Assembly: GCA_030512335.1 (NCBI GenBank)
Contig: JAULSU010000002.1
Coordinates: 2,542,001 to 2,606,000, forward strand
Direction: 5' to 3'
Length of the DNA stretch: 64,000 nt
Source of the DNA: Immersiella caudata
Lineage: Eukaryota > Ascomycota > Sordariomycetes > Sordariales > Lasiosphaeriaceae
Below are positions 1-11,406 of this stretch, piece by piece. The notes under the pieces are model-generated. The model was not told the DNA's origin, did not search any database, and saw only the letters and a program-made list of their open reading frames with translations. Every line of letters begins with the position of its first letter. Within the stretch, counting starts at the first letter, position 1. Position numbers and translations under genes: made by a program.

Positions 1-3000
1 TGCGGTTGGTGATACGCACACGGAGTTCGTAGCATTCGTCGACGAGGATGTGGTCGGCGTCGATGTCCTTTTGGATTTGGGAGTCTTCCTCATCCGATGA
101 ATCGGAAGCGGACGGCTCAGCGACTTGGATTTCGACGCCGATTTCATCCACCTTGATGGCCTCGATCATGCGTGAGCTGAGGCGCATGGTGCGGAGCTCG
201 ACGGAGCCGCTGCGGCGCGCACCAGAGGTTGCGCGCCAAGTGCCCTTGAGGGAGTCGAGAATCTTTTCGCGATACCAGAAGGCCTCGCGGTTGGCGCGCT
301 CGACCTCGGGCGAGATCTTGGTGCTTACGACGAACTGGCGCTGGCGCGAGGGGTTGAGGGCCGGGATGAAAGCATGGGGATCCTCGAGATATATCCTCTT
401 GATTGGGAGAATTACACGGTTGGTATTCCCTGGAAGAATGTGCTCCTCGATGCGCACGCCTTCGTCCGATTCCAGTTCGACAAGCATATTACTCGGCCAA
501 GCGTTCCGCAAATCCATGGCAAGCAGGCAATAGTCGTCCGGAGTCCGATCGGGCAGAGGTTTTCCTTCGAGCCCGGTTCGCCTCCAGAGCGGCTCAGGGA
601 CAGCCCCGTGGAGCGGAAGCACGTCCACCCTCGAGATCTCCACGCTCGCGTTCACCGTGATTGTAAGCTGCTGCGATACCCGCCGCGTGTGGAACTTCTC
701 CCCAACCTCATCCTGACCAACGCCAAGGTGAGCATAATCCACCTGAATTGTGCCGCTCGTCAGCCCCGGCTTCCCCAGAATCTCAAACTCGAACGTAGCC
801 GTCTGGCCCGGCGGGATGAAGCGTTTCCCATCGCCTCGGTTCCGAAGTCTCAAGGCCTGCTTCTTCGCTAGAATCAGCTCATACTCGTACAGCTCCGCGG
901 GCGTTGCATCCCTGTCGCTCAGCGCCTTTTGCAACGGCTCCTGCGTCGAGTCCTGGAACGAAAAGAGCAAGAAGTCCACCGACGTCGTATTCGACAGGTT
1001 CTGGAGTGTGATGGAAAATGCCTGACGCTCCCCTTCTAGGATCATAACCGAAGATTGGGGAAGCGTCGAAGACTTGACCACCACAACCGGTTGCGGCGCG
1101 ATGACAGTGAGCTCAATACTTTCCAGCTTCAGATTATGCACTGCCGCAGACACCGTCGAGGCATGCAATTCCAAGGCCCCCAGACCAATTGCCTTGATCT
1201 TTGTCTCATCCTGAGGAGCCCAGGGCTCCTGGAGCAGGGGGAACCTCCTCTCCCGACAGCCCCGGACTTTCATTATTGCCCCGGTAATTTTCAAGGGCCC
1301 CGCCGTCTTGGGCGTCCCCGATATGCGTAGCACTTGTGTTCTATACGGTCCGATGAGCGTGGCACCCACTCCCGGCTCGAACTCGGCCCCTTCCGTCTCG
1401 AGCCGAATGCTCTCCACATCGACTTCAATCTCGTATGGGTTTTGCAGAGTAATCCTGAAGCTAGCCATCTCACCAGCGATCAAGACTCGCTCGACAGCTG
1501 CTGTATCAGGCTCCTTCAGGAACGGATTATAAATAAATGGGTTGACATCCTGAGATGTCCTCGCCGTTGTAGCGTCGGATAGCGTGCTCCTGGCGTGGGG
1601 AACCGGCGTGCGCGTAGGAGGCAAAGGCTCCAGCTTAATGCCGCGAAGCAGGAACTCGTCCCAGTACTCGGCAGCCAGGTTGTCATTGCCCAGGCGCTTG
1701 GCCAGGTTGCTCGTTTTTGCTATCGTAGACACAAGCTTGACCTGCTCTTCCTTGGAAATCGCAGGGTGCGTCTCGGTTCGTCGCGGACCATGAGCGACGC
1801 CCCTCCCTGCTGTCCGGAGAAGATCGCTGGAATACTTGAGCACTCCGCCAAGGTCTGGCAATGCCTCGGAGAAATTTATGCAGGATCGAAGGATATTGAG
1901 CTTGACACTCTGCATGCCGAAGAACCTCGCTGCTGACTGCCGTTGGATCCTCTCAAGGACACCTGAATCGGAATCATCAAGTTCCTTGGACACGACATCC
2001 TGGCCGACAACGCCGTAGATCTTGAGCAGCAACGACAGGAAAGAGTCAATACCACGCTCGATATCACCCTCCCCCAAATCCAAGCCGGCAGCTCCAACCC
2101 CTCCATTAGCCTGGGCGCCCAAAGCGTTCAGAGCGACCAACCCGGCCGCTGGATGGATGCCAACATCAGCAGCACCTCTAGTCCGCGCCTCGACCAGGCC
2201 GCCAATCAGGACTGACACCAGCTCCCTGATCACCATGGCCTTTTTCCTTTGCAATCCCAATACCCCCAGAACAGATGCGATGCCGCTCAAAATGACGACC
2301 CGATCGGTTGTAGTCAGGAGTTCCGAGGAAGACGCCGGGAACGCTCGGAAGACTGACGCGACAACCTGCGTGCGGGGCGGAACAATGGTGAACCTCGGCG
2401 ATGTGGTCAGCGGCTTTTCCGGCATCTTGCCAAGCACCATCATGTCTAGAGCCTGCTGGCCTAGCTCCCCATCTGCGGCGTGCAGCGCAGCAAGCGCTTT
2501 GCCAAAGCGGATGAGAGCTTCGGAAAGGGGAAGTGGCGGTAAGTGCTCCGCCGATATCCTAGAGTACAGACCGACAATCCGTTCGAGCAGATCGGGCATA
2601 TAAACTTGCAAATGTCGTAACCAGCGAGGTTGCTTCGGACATCTTGCCTCTGCTTCTTGTAGTTGTGTAACAAGACCGCTACCTTTCTCCTGGGGCGGCA
2701 ACAGCGCGTTTGGTATTTGGAACTCGATTCCTTTCCAACCCAAAAGCAGAAGGCTGACGACTATCAACTCCAAAGCTTTACCGTGCCAAACATGATCATT
2801 AATCGATTTGGCTATAGTTGCGCCTTCGCTGAGCTCTTTGACCGCATTGCTCCAAAGGCCAGCCTGCAGGTAAAGGGAGCCCAGTACGATCTGGACTCTG
2901 CATTTCCCCTTGGTCCTCCATCGGTCGTTGAGCCCTCCAGGGCCAAACCCCTGAACCGATATCCTGTCTTGACTCTGAGTGCGGAAGCCTTCGGCAGTGT

Positions 3001-4026
3001 CTGAGCGTGCCGGGAGAGTCTGTTCGGGGCTGGTCGGTGGCGAGCCGTTCGTCGCCCCGTTTATATCGTCAAATGTGGTCGGTGGGTTTGACAGCCCACT
3101 TCTGCCACCGACTGGCGTTGACGGTCTGTTGGGAGTGGACCCACCCGAAGCAAAAGTGCCGCTCTTCGACGGGGCCGGAGGCATGGACATTCGCACGTGG
3201 CTTCTGTCTGTAATTCCGCTCGCGGAGCTCGACCGGGCGCCCGTTGGCAAAGCGTACTGCGAGTTTCTCCTTGCCACCCCCACCGGTTCCTCGCCTCCCA
3301 TAGACGACCCATTTTGATGCCCAGAGGAGGTCCCTGGTGAGTCAATAAAACTCATACCCTCAAAAGACTTGGCCAGGGTTGTCATCTCAGCTAGAACAAG
3401 CCTCGATATGTCGCACATGACAGTCTTCATGGTCGTCCTCTTTTGCTGCTCCGCGGGAGGCACCGTGATGATGCCCTCCGGTATGGGTACCGGCTTTTCT
3501 TTGGATGCGACATAGTCAAAGATTACAACCTGGTGAGTCAAAATCTTGGGGAAGCGATCCCGGAGCTCCTCGAGCTCCTGGTCTAAACTTCTGATATTGT
3601 TTTCCTCTACCGTCCTCCCGGTCGACATTCGTTTACTGAAGACCTTCTCGTTGATCTCGGCGCCGTCAGCTACGGCGATGAGGGCAAGTGGCTCTCGGTA
3701 AAGGTCGAATGGCGATAGGGCGAGGTGCGAGGGTGGGGGCTGATGTGTGATCAACTCGTAGAACATTGCGCCGTCGGGGAAGGCCAACGGCGAGAACATG
3801 TCTGGTGAGCAGCATGGTCAGCAGCGGAAATCAGGCTCAGTCCTCCCTGTGGTATCTTACTCCTGTGTGGTCTTCCATCGGGGCTAACATCGCGTAGGTG
3901 GACGACATGTTCGGCGTAGAGGCGGTCGACAAATGCTGTGAACCGCTCTCGCTTGATGCGACCGATGGGCAGCACCAATGCCTTTACCCTCGCCGGCGCG
4001 ATGGGCAAGAGGGGATCGAGAGACAT
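1..4026 (-). CDS. TRS120: TRAPPII complex subunit Trs120 (TRAPPC9/HypA), C-terminus cut by window edge
   Basis: Large subunit of the TRAPPII tethering complex, which acts with Rab GTPases in late-Golgi traffic. Exon 1 is 4026-3861 and exon 2 runs from 3801 to base 1, joined across a 59-nt intron (donor GTAAGA, acceptor CAG). The start is the ATG at 4024-4026, because it opens the conserved N-terminus MSLDPLLPIAPARVKALVLP. The splice restores RPHRNMFSPLAFPDG, also typical of the family. The frame then stays open for 3.8 kb at the places I checked, and still reads protein-like (ADHILVDECYELRVRITN) at base 58. About 1,322 codons are visible. Fungal orthologues have roughly 1,400-1,500 residues, so only the C-terminal tail is missing. 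A Ser/Pro/Thr-rich stretch near 3000-3350 looks like a disordered linker. Recognised from family knowledge; confidence is high. Confidence 0.93.
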
Positions 4027-4841
4027 GATCGCCCTGCGGTCATTCCCCCCTCTTTGCTTCAGCAGCGACGAATTCGACAACAGCTCAGCGACGCAGGGGT
4101 TTTGGACATGTCGAGGTGCGTGGGAACCGTGGTTGGACCGAGCGCGTCCAGCGTCCGAGACCGCTGTTTTCCGTTGCGCACGAGCACGTCGTAGCTAGAC
4201 TTGACGGTACGCTGTCGCCAGTTGTAGAAATATAGCAGAAGAACTCGTGGTTTGCGCTCTAGCTTGCGCGCGGCGATCAGTCACAAAATTGTAGATGTGG
4301 CCAGCAGCTCTACCTAGCTGCTTGCTGTCGGGGTTCGTCAGTGGGCGTCAGTGGTCGCACAAGCGATGGCACACAGGATTGTCAAACGGCGTGGTGCATG
4401 ATTGGCCTGCTGCAGCTCCACCATCCGGGAGACGCTGGCCCCTGAGGTCGGCGAGTAAAAGGGATCCCCATGACTGTTCACGTCCACGACGTCAAACCCA
4501 GGTTTGGTGGAATTGAATGGCAAACACACCTGGGTTCCATTTTTATTAATGACCAAATTGTAGCGGTCATGAATATGCACACCGCCAACGCCTATATATT
4601 TACAAAGGTGTTAGGTATAGTACCTACTTTACCACTACCATTAGGGGCTCCGTCCTGAACCCGTCGAAAACAGGCACAGAATTCTATCTGCATTGGTACC
4701 TTCCTGATAAAAAATTATTCGAACGCCCAAAACGCCCATATCCGTAAGATCGTTGAAGCAGTATTGCCGTGCCGTTATAACGCCGACAGTGTCGTCTTTT
4801 TCGCTTCGTATGGATAATCAGCTCTCTGCTTGTACGGGCCT
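4027..4841. other. Intergenic, Trs120 promoter side
   Basis: 815 bases between the Trs120 start and the transporter stop (both minus). No credible gene. The stretch 4540-4760 is AT-rich compared with its surroundings and holds a short palindrome-like run near 4610-4625; it may be decayed repeat DNA, but nothing recognisable remains. Confidence 0.6.
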
Positions 4842-6287
4842 TCATTCAGAATCGTTCCTCGAGGGGAGTTGTATGACCGTGTTGGCAAGCCCCGTGCTGT
4901 ACAGGAATCCCGAGGTAAGGACGAGGGTGGTCAACACGGCCAGAACAGCAATCAAGGCCTTGCGTGCGGCGGGTGATACCCGCGTCTTAGAGCCCTGAGA
5001 CCCGAAGATGGACTTAAACCAAGAAGTGAACCCAGCGGTAATACTGACAAGCTGCTCCCATCCAAGAGAGTAGTATGTCAAGCCACCCAGGGCAATTCCG
5101 TAGCCGATGAACTGCAAGCCCGAGATCGACGTGTTCCAAATCAATACAGACACAACGACAAGTAAGATGCTCTTGAAGATGCCCGTCAGTGTCATGACAA
5201 GTCCAGATGTTTTCCCAATCTTTTCCAAGTTAGCATCTGGTAGGCAGGTCGACTAGGAGGAGGGAGGGGGGGGGGGGAGCCTACCAAGAACACACTGCTC
5301 ACATTGAGCAAGAAAGCGACGGCAGCGTTCAGGAGCAGCAAGCCGTATCCCGCTTTAGCAATGTCTCCAAATTCAAAGGTCGGTGCTTCGGCCGCGCCAG
5401 CGATGAAGATGTTCATGATGGCGCAGACAGGGGCGTAGTAATAGAGACTGACGAGAGGGTCCATATTCTGGCCCTCACCAGAGAGCAAAATTTGGATCAT
5501 GATAAGGCGCATTGCTTCAGCCGTCGTCCCGCCAAGCTGAAAGAGGAACCCGATGAAACTGAAGTTGATCTCTCCAACACTCGCCAGCGCGACACCAAAT
5601 ACGATGACGATAACGTTGATGAATCGTTTCAGCGACGGCTGCTCGACCCGCCAAGCCCATGCCGTGAGCAGGACGATGACAGGCGATGCCGACTTGAGCA
5701 TCTGGATGAACGCCACACTTAGGTAGAGATACACCATATTGCTACAAACCAGACTGGCACTGTAGAGAAGACCAATGGGCACGATGGCCCGGAGGTACAC
5801 CCTACCCGTCATCTTGACCGTCTTCCGGCCATCGAGAAGGCTCGTCGTACGCGCAAGGATCTGCGTCGAGATCGTAGCGAAGATGAGGTGCCAGCATGTC
5901 AAAGTCGCCGCTGCTTCCAATCAGTACTTTCACAGGACCTCTAGGGCTGGCCAACATAAACATACGATATTCTACAGAAAGTCAGCAAATCGATCAAACC
6001 TCATTTCAGCCCCAATGAGAACTCACTGAACCCTCGATTGTCGATCAACCACTTGTTGAACAAAATCGTCGTGTTCGACAAAAATATCCAGGCCCTACCA
6101 CCGTCAGCAATTAACCCCTCCCCTCACCTCTCTCATAATTGAAAACTCACGCGATGTAAAAAACCGGATGTATCGACCTCCTGATCCTCCCCGGTCTCTG
6201 GGCCGTGTCCTCACCACCATCAGCCCTCTTCTCCTCGCCCGAAATCAGACCTTGTTCAGCATCGCCATCTTCCCTCTTGGTTGCCAT
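4842..6287 (-). CDS. TPT/DUF250-family (drug/metabolite superfamily) membrane transporter, contains a 6-nt microexon
   Basis: A 404-residue multi-spanning transporter of the triose-phosphate/nucleotide-sugar group, expected in an internal membrane; the substrate cannot be told from sequence. Exons on the minus strand: 6287-6151, 6094-6027, 5971-5966, 5910-5285, 5219-4842. The start ATG at 6285-6287 gives a hydrophilic acidic N-terminus. The core has family motifs: AWIFLSNTTILFNKWLID, then KYPATLTCWHLIFATI, FIQMLKSASPVIVLL, and IGKTSGLVMTLTGIFKSILL near the end. About ten hydrophobic segments are visible. The six-base exon (AATATC) supplies the K-Y-P of the conserved FKYP motif and is flanked by introns of 55 nt each with good branch points. 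Without it the frame breaks. Intron 4 (5220-5284) contains a run of G on the plus strand. Family assignment is secure, microexon placement probable. Confidence 0.9.
5966..5971 (-). other. 6-nt microexon of the TPT transporter
   Basis: Sequence AATATC between TAG (acceptor, 5972-5974) and GTATGT (donor, 5960-5965). Upstream intron 5972-6026 has a CTGAC branch; downstream intron 5911-5965 has a CTGAT branch. Inclusion converts exon 2 phase 1 and exon 4 phase 1 into a continuous frame reading F-K-Y-P-A, matching the family motif. Confidence 0.75.
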
Positions 6288-7218
6288 TTAATACTGCCGC
6301 CCACGAGCGTCGGCGCGTCCCCTGATGATGCGGGACACTGATGGTTGAGCTGATGGTCGTGAGATGAGCTGAGGTGACCCGAGATGATAGGGCGTCGCTG
6401 CAGGCAACCAGCAATAAGCCAAGCTGGGTTAGGGGAGACCGACAGGATCCGCTCTTGGCTCGCGCGCTTCAAGCTTGGCGGCTCGGCTCCGTTGGCCAGA
6501 AGAGAACGAACACAGGCAAGACTTGAGGGAATAGAAATATCGCGCCGATATTCCGGAGCACGAGGTGAATAGGACGCAACGTCAGGAATTCAAGAAAAGG
6601 GAGACACGCTGTTGGAACCATCGGACGCGACGTCCCCGACCCCAGGATCGTCTGCCCTCCCGTCCCGATGTGCCAAGCCTGTCAGCAATTGGGCTGTGCC
6701 CCGCGACGAGGCACTCCCCCTAGGCCCGTTGACTTACAAAGCCACTCCTATTACTCGACACGTTCATATCAAGTTGTTCACTTCCCTGTGGTAGCAAATG
6801 TGGGTAGGTGAGATCTCATGCACACCAAAGATTAAACGTGCAGCATGCACGAAGCCGCAGACTCGATCTCGTGTGGAGAACAGCGATAACCATAAAATGC
6901 TTGTTCCGTTTTGAGTCGTATTACTGTCTACACATAAATGCATCTTGGCTCGTCACACCACCCAGTCAATCCAGCGTTATCCATAACTCGCCGGACTTTG
7001 CATTATGACCAAACCTGAACGAGATTCCAACAGAACGAGGCCTCCAGGTGCATCCAATGAATGTGAACACAAATCTAAAACACGACACCCAGCAATGTTT
7101 CTTGCCTAGTACCCAAAACCCTGCCAACCAAATGCCTGAACTTGATGCTGGAAAAACTATGGTATCCCAAAACGCCGTCGCTATGCTCCAAGATTGTACA
7201 GATAGACGTGCAACAGCC
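6288..7218. other. Intergenic, transporter promoter and ubiquitin-protease 3' flank
   Basis: 930 bases between two minus-strand genes. No coding signal or recognised element beyond the presumed promoter of the transporter. Confidence 0.6.
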
Positions 7219-9372
7219 TTACAGCTCGTCATCATCGTCTGGAAGAGGAACGGACACTGCTGCGCGAAGACGGAGAGCCTGAGACATGGCGGATTCAGGG
7301 ACACCGGCCCTCTTCGGCGCCCCGTCTTCGCTTGCGTCCGTCTCCGGTGGTGTGGGCAGATGTTGCACCTGGTCGACTTGCCCCTCGAGAGGGTCTGGCG
7401 ACCCACTTTGAGCGTCCACAAAGTCATCGACATCGGAAATCAAAACGGAGTTCGGGTCCACGCAGTCGTAGAACAGCATAAAAACGCCACCTTGCCCAAG
7501 AACCGTTGTCTCATCCTCCTTAGTCACGTCGTGATCACTGAGGCGATACCATGGACAATCATCCTCCGGATCGACGTCTACCCATTCCTCTAAACTCTTG
7601 TCGCCGATCTCCACCTCGTCCGCAATAGACTCAAGCTCTTCCGCTTCAGATGCACTCCTTTCATGTCCTTCAGCGACAAGTTGAGGTGCCTTTTCCTCGC
7701 TCCCAGCATCCTTTGCTTCCTGGCCAGGCTTCCGGTGTCCCCTGTAGCAGACATAATGGCCATTTTCATGCTGGCCATAATGCGTTACGACAGCGCGGAG
7801 CTCGTAAATGGGGCCCGTAATTTTGGAGGGTCGCCTATCTCCCGCTACCATCGAAGAAAGCGGTTCTAGCAGCCATTGCTCTTCGTCTTGAGCGCCAGTG
7901 GTTCCTTTCCCGTCGCCGCCATGGGCCTCAGTCGACGCATTAGCGCTACCCAGGCACCAGGGGCCCAGGTCAAGGATCCTTGGGAACCTGACAGCTGCAG
8001 AGTTCTTGAACATTCGCCCTGTGTTTTCATCAAACACGGAGCGATTGATGTGAATGGCGAGACTCTGCGGAGGCCGTGCCACGACGACTTGCTTAGTCTT
8101 GGTTGAAGTAACTCTTTTCTGAGGCAGGATTTTGCATTTTTCTTCGAGAGTTTTGTCGTCAAAGGTTTCTTCCTCGAGCGCTTCCTCGATAGAAACCAGC
8201 CTCTCTCGCAATTCAGGATACCCGTCCGGGTTTCTCTCCAAAATAGATTTGACCAGATTCTGGTACTTTAGGAGCGAGCACTTCGGGCACTCCACGCCCT
8301 TGATAGCCTCCACCTTGGTGTAGTTATCCAACCGCTCATACAAGTCGTGTTCTGGCTGGTTGATGCCAAGATTTAGTGTCAGGCAGTTGAAAGGAATCAT
8401 CGACAGTCCTTCACAGTAGCCACAAGCGACACACGCCACCCTTTGTGCGACCAATCCTTCGAGGGGATTTCGGTTGACCCGAGTTTCAGTGGAGGACTTT
8501 GAAAGACTCGACAGGCTTTGATACCCGCTGTCGTCACTGTGCTGACTGGCCGATGTATCGTCATTTGGAGGCTCCGCTTCAAAGCTCGGCGGCCGTCGAA
8601 GGTGCTTCGTAGACTTGATGATCTCCTTGTCGATTTCGTCCAGCAGCTTGGAAAAGTACTCTTGCGCGTCTTGTTGTTGCCAAGTACTCATATTCTTCAG
8701 CACTGATGGCGGCCAGAGTGTCCTCCCATTGTTGGCTGGATCGTTTAGGTCTTGAATCAAAGCTCGCAGCGCCTCGGCCGTTTGCGCGACCGGTCGGTTG
8801 TCTGTGGGTGCCGAGATGTTGGATAAATACTCTGGAAATGGCGTCAGAGCCGCCAAGCTCTGGAGGATGCTGTTCTGATAACAGGAATTGTTATAGTTCC
8901 CCAAGCCAGCTGGCTGATCGACCACTGCTTTGTTCCCAAGTGCGACGCTGGACAAGCCGTTGAGGCCCCTTCGACCGACTTGCGAAACAGACATCATGAG
9001 GCCGCCTGGCTTGTCGAGGCGCAGAATCCGCCGCAGGGCGTCGCTCTTGGCTGCATGGCTGCGGGACTGAACTTGGAGCATCGGCATCGGAAAAAGCGGC
9101 GGGTCGAGCCAGCGTTCGATGGCGAAGAGAAGAGTGGCTGGAATCGCATACACAACCCAGTCCCATACGAGCTGTCGCAGGGCGGGAAGTCGGCCTTGCT
9201 GAAGTGCGATCTGGTAGAGGATGGTAAGGGCGAAGACAAATATAGGGACGAACGTCGTAGGGTTGCTCAACCGATCCGACAGCCCGTGCAGCGAGTAGTA
9301 CGACTGGTAGGAGCCGGGGGAATGGTAAGTGTCGTAATGACTGAGCATGCGTCTGGCGTCGGAGTTCATCAT
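7219..9372 (-). CDS. Membrane-anchored ubiquitin C-terminal hydrolase (USP, peptidase C19, Ubp1-like)
   Basis: Single-exon 717-residue deubiquitinase that should cleave ubiquitin from proteins at a membrane surface. Two hydrophobic segments (about residues 41-58 and 68-86) precede the catalytic domain, as in yeast Ubp1. The Cys box reads GLGNYNNSCYQNSILQSLA with the nucleophile at Cys164. The His box reads THYGQHENGHYVCYRGH with His539, and the third box reads WYRLSDHDV with Asp613. A zinc-ribbon style pair is CVAC (314/317) and CPKC (362/365). The stretch 260-300 is Ser-rich and the C-terminus ends in an acidic DDDDEL. The ATG at 9370-9372 is followed directly by a second in-frame ATG, so the start could shift by one residue. 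The exact orthologue group is not certain; the catalytic family is. Confidence 0.92.
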   Translation of the reverse strand: MMNSDARRMLSHYDTYHSPGSYQSYYSLHGLSDRLSNPTTFVPIFVFALTILYQIALQQGRLPALRQLVWDWVVYAIPATLLFAIERWLDPPLFPMPMLQVQSRSHAAKSDALRRILRLDKPGGLMMSVSQVGRRGLNGLSSVALGNKAVVDQPAGLGNYNNSCYQNSILQSLAALTPFPEYLSNISAPTDNRPVAQTAEALRALIQDLNDPANNGRTLWPPSVLKNMSTWQQQDAQEYFSKLLDEIDKEIIKSTKHLRRPPSFEAEPPNDDTSASQHSDDSGYQSLSSLSKSSTETRVNRNPLEGLVAQRVACVACGYCEGLSMIPFNCLTLNLGINQPEHDLYERLDNYTKVEAIKGVECPKCSLLKYQNLVKSILERNPDGYPELRERLVSIEEALEEETFDDKTLEEKCKILPQKRVTSTKTKQVVVARPPQSLAIHINRSVFDENTGRMFKNSAAVRFPRILDLGPWCLGSANASTEAHGGDGKGTTGAQDEEQWLLEPLSSMVAGDRRPSKITGPIYELRAVVTHYGQHENGHYVCYRGHRKPGQEAKDAGSEEKAPQLVAEGHERSASEAEELESIADEVEIGDKSLEEWVDVDPEDDCPWYRLSDHDVTKEDETTVLGQGGVFMLFYDCVDPNSVLISDVDDFVDAQSGSPDPLEGQVDQVQHLPTPPETDASEDGAPKRAGVPESAMSQALRLRAAVSVPLPDDDDEL

Positions 9373-9867
9373 GTGCTCGCAGCCGCCGCCGAGAGCCGCG
9401 CGAACTCTTCTGGTCGGTATTTGACAGAGGGTAGCTTTTGCGTCCCCCGACCTGAATCAGGCAGCGAGCAATTCAGATTGTATACCCTCCAACCCGGGCA
9501 CTTCCATGACCAAGCAACAGTCGGGCCTTATTTTTTGCAAAAGGCGTTTGGGGTTGGGCAAGGCGAGTTGAAAGAAACAGCGTGGCAGACAGCGAACGAG
9601 GGTGGAATTGGAAGGAGATGCAAGAAGTCGAGGCTAGGTGTTCCCGCCGTGCATGGCCACGAATGCTTGGCACAGTGCACTGACGCTGACGCTGACCAGT
9701 GGTTCGCCGGAAGCAGGGCGAACGTGGGGCAACGAACCCTGTGGTGGTTTCGGTACGTACCCTGCCTTGCCAAAGCCCACCCTCGTCAGCGGCGGGGCAA
9801 GTGAAGAAAATGCCACCGCCAAAGATAGCTACCCCACGCACTAACAGTACCTGAGCAGTTGGACAAG
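9373..9867. promoter_or_regulatory. Shared divergent promoter region, ubiquitin protease / ALB1
   Basis: 495 bases between two divergently transcribed genes. Contains no credible open frame of its own; no specific operator recognised. Confidence 0.5.
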
Positions 9868-10467
9868 ATGACAAAAGGCACCATCTCCAAGGGCAAGAAG
9901 GGTATGTAAATCGCTTTTTTTTACCTTATATATCTCACATCATTGAACTAACCTCCTAAAGGGCCCTCCATCCACTCCCGAGCAGCCAGGCGGGCCACAT
10001 CACCTGGCATCGACACCGACAAGTCCCTCAAAAATGTCAAGCCACCAGAGGACTCACGACCGAACACCCTGGCCGCGCACCACAGCGCCGGCATCACCAA
10101 GAAGAAGCGCAAAGTTGTCATGAGCCACAAGGCGCGCAAGCGGCACGAAAAGAGCATGGACCGCGCCGAAGCCGTCATGGGCCGAACCGAGAACAAGGTG
10201 AAGAAGAGCGTGGATCACTTCAAGGTGATCAAATCTCGCAATCGTGCATGGGACGAAATCAACAGGGAAGTGAGCGGTGTGGAAATACTTCCAAAGAAGA
10301 AGGCATCCAAAGACCCATCTGGGGATGCTGCGGTAGCTGCGTTCTACGCCGACGATGACGAAGAGATGGACGAGATGAAGCTGGACGAGGTGAATGAGGT
10401 GGCCGCCCCAGCCCCAATACCCGTAAATACGGTGGTCATCAACGGCGATGATGAGGAAATTCTATAG
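9868..10467 (+). CDS. ALB1: Ribosome biogenesis protein Alb1
   Basis: Small basic shuttling factor that in yeast works with Arx1 on pre-60S particles. Two exons, 9868-9901 and 9962-10467, give 179 residues. The intron of 60 nt has donor GTATGT, branch CTAAC and acceptor AAAG, and restores the family signature SIHSRAARRATSPGIDTDKS. A Lys/Arg-rich central part (ITKKKRKVVMSHKARKRHEK) fits a nuclear, RNA-binding role, and the C-terminus is acidic. The start ATG at 9868-9870 gives MTKGTISKGKKG, typical of the family. Divergent from the upstream ubiquitin protease. Confidence 0.9.
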
Positions 10468-11406
10468 CATATCTCGGGTCATAGGATTTGGCGCACAAAA
10501 TTGGGCGGAAACGGCGTTGGGGTTTATGATATACCATGGGAACGAAACTTACGTAGTCAGATACCAGATGAATGCCAACTTGTGGTGGGAGGTTCGCCAT
10601 CATGTCAATGAAACCTATCGGTTCGATGAATCAGAATATGAGTGGTGAGATATTACACTCATTTCACCTTCAGGCGCTCCGAGTGACGTGAAACCATCGT
10701 CTAGCTCCCTGTCACGGGCATAAGTCAAGTTGCTTGGAGAACTCTGTATTCAGTATTAAGTCGTTGATCTTGTCGACCCTTTTGCTCATGTTTGCTTGTT
10801 TTTCAGGCGCCAAACCAACGCCGAACCTGTGCGACTGACACAGCCTGATTGACAAACACCCAATCCATCACCCCCTATTATTTACACCTCGCCCCTGATG
10901 ATGGTTGCGGATTGATTTTTCTTGCAAAACATTGCCCGCCAGTTGTGATGTATTTTTTGTTGAAAGCACAATACCGTAACTTCTGAAGTGCGCGTCTCCC
11001 GATGGCAGATCATTTACTGCTACAGGGTGTTGCCTCGATTGTTCGGTGACGTAAGGAACCCTCGGATGCGAGACAAACTTGCCCCAGAGCATCAAACATC
11101 CCAGACAGAATACTGGAACCGCGAACGCCTCGCATGCAATATCTCATGTATGCGCCGCCCGTGATCACACAAAGACATGACCTGCGTAGATGAGGGAGAT
11201 CATGAGAGGGTTGGTCGCCTCACCGCCTTCTCCTACCGGACGATCCTCGCGATGTCATGTCGACTGTTCTGGAGAGAACATGTTGTCGGGCATATGGTTG
11301 TAATTGATATCTGGCTCGCGCTTCGGATGAGGGGAGTTCAGGCACGGAAAGGCGGAATCGGTGGGCGAAGTGTACAGCGACGACCCTGAGAGCGTGAGCC
11401 TGGGCA
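10468..11406. other. Convergent intergenic region
   Basis: About 940 bases between the 3' ends of ALB1 (plus) and the bZIP gene (minus). Nothing recognised; presumably both 3' UTRs. Confidence 0.6.

Noticed and set aside
2022..2603. 193-codon plus-strand open frame
   Set aside because: Antisense to Trs120, whose minus frame is continuous and conserved here.
8980..9804. 274-codon plus-strand open frame
   Set aside because: Antisense to the first part of the ubiquitin protease, no protein family resemblance; explained by codon bias of the real gene.
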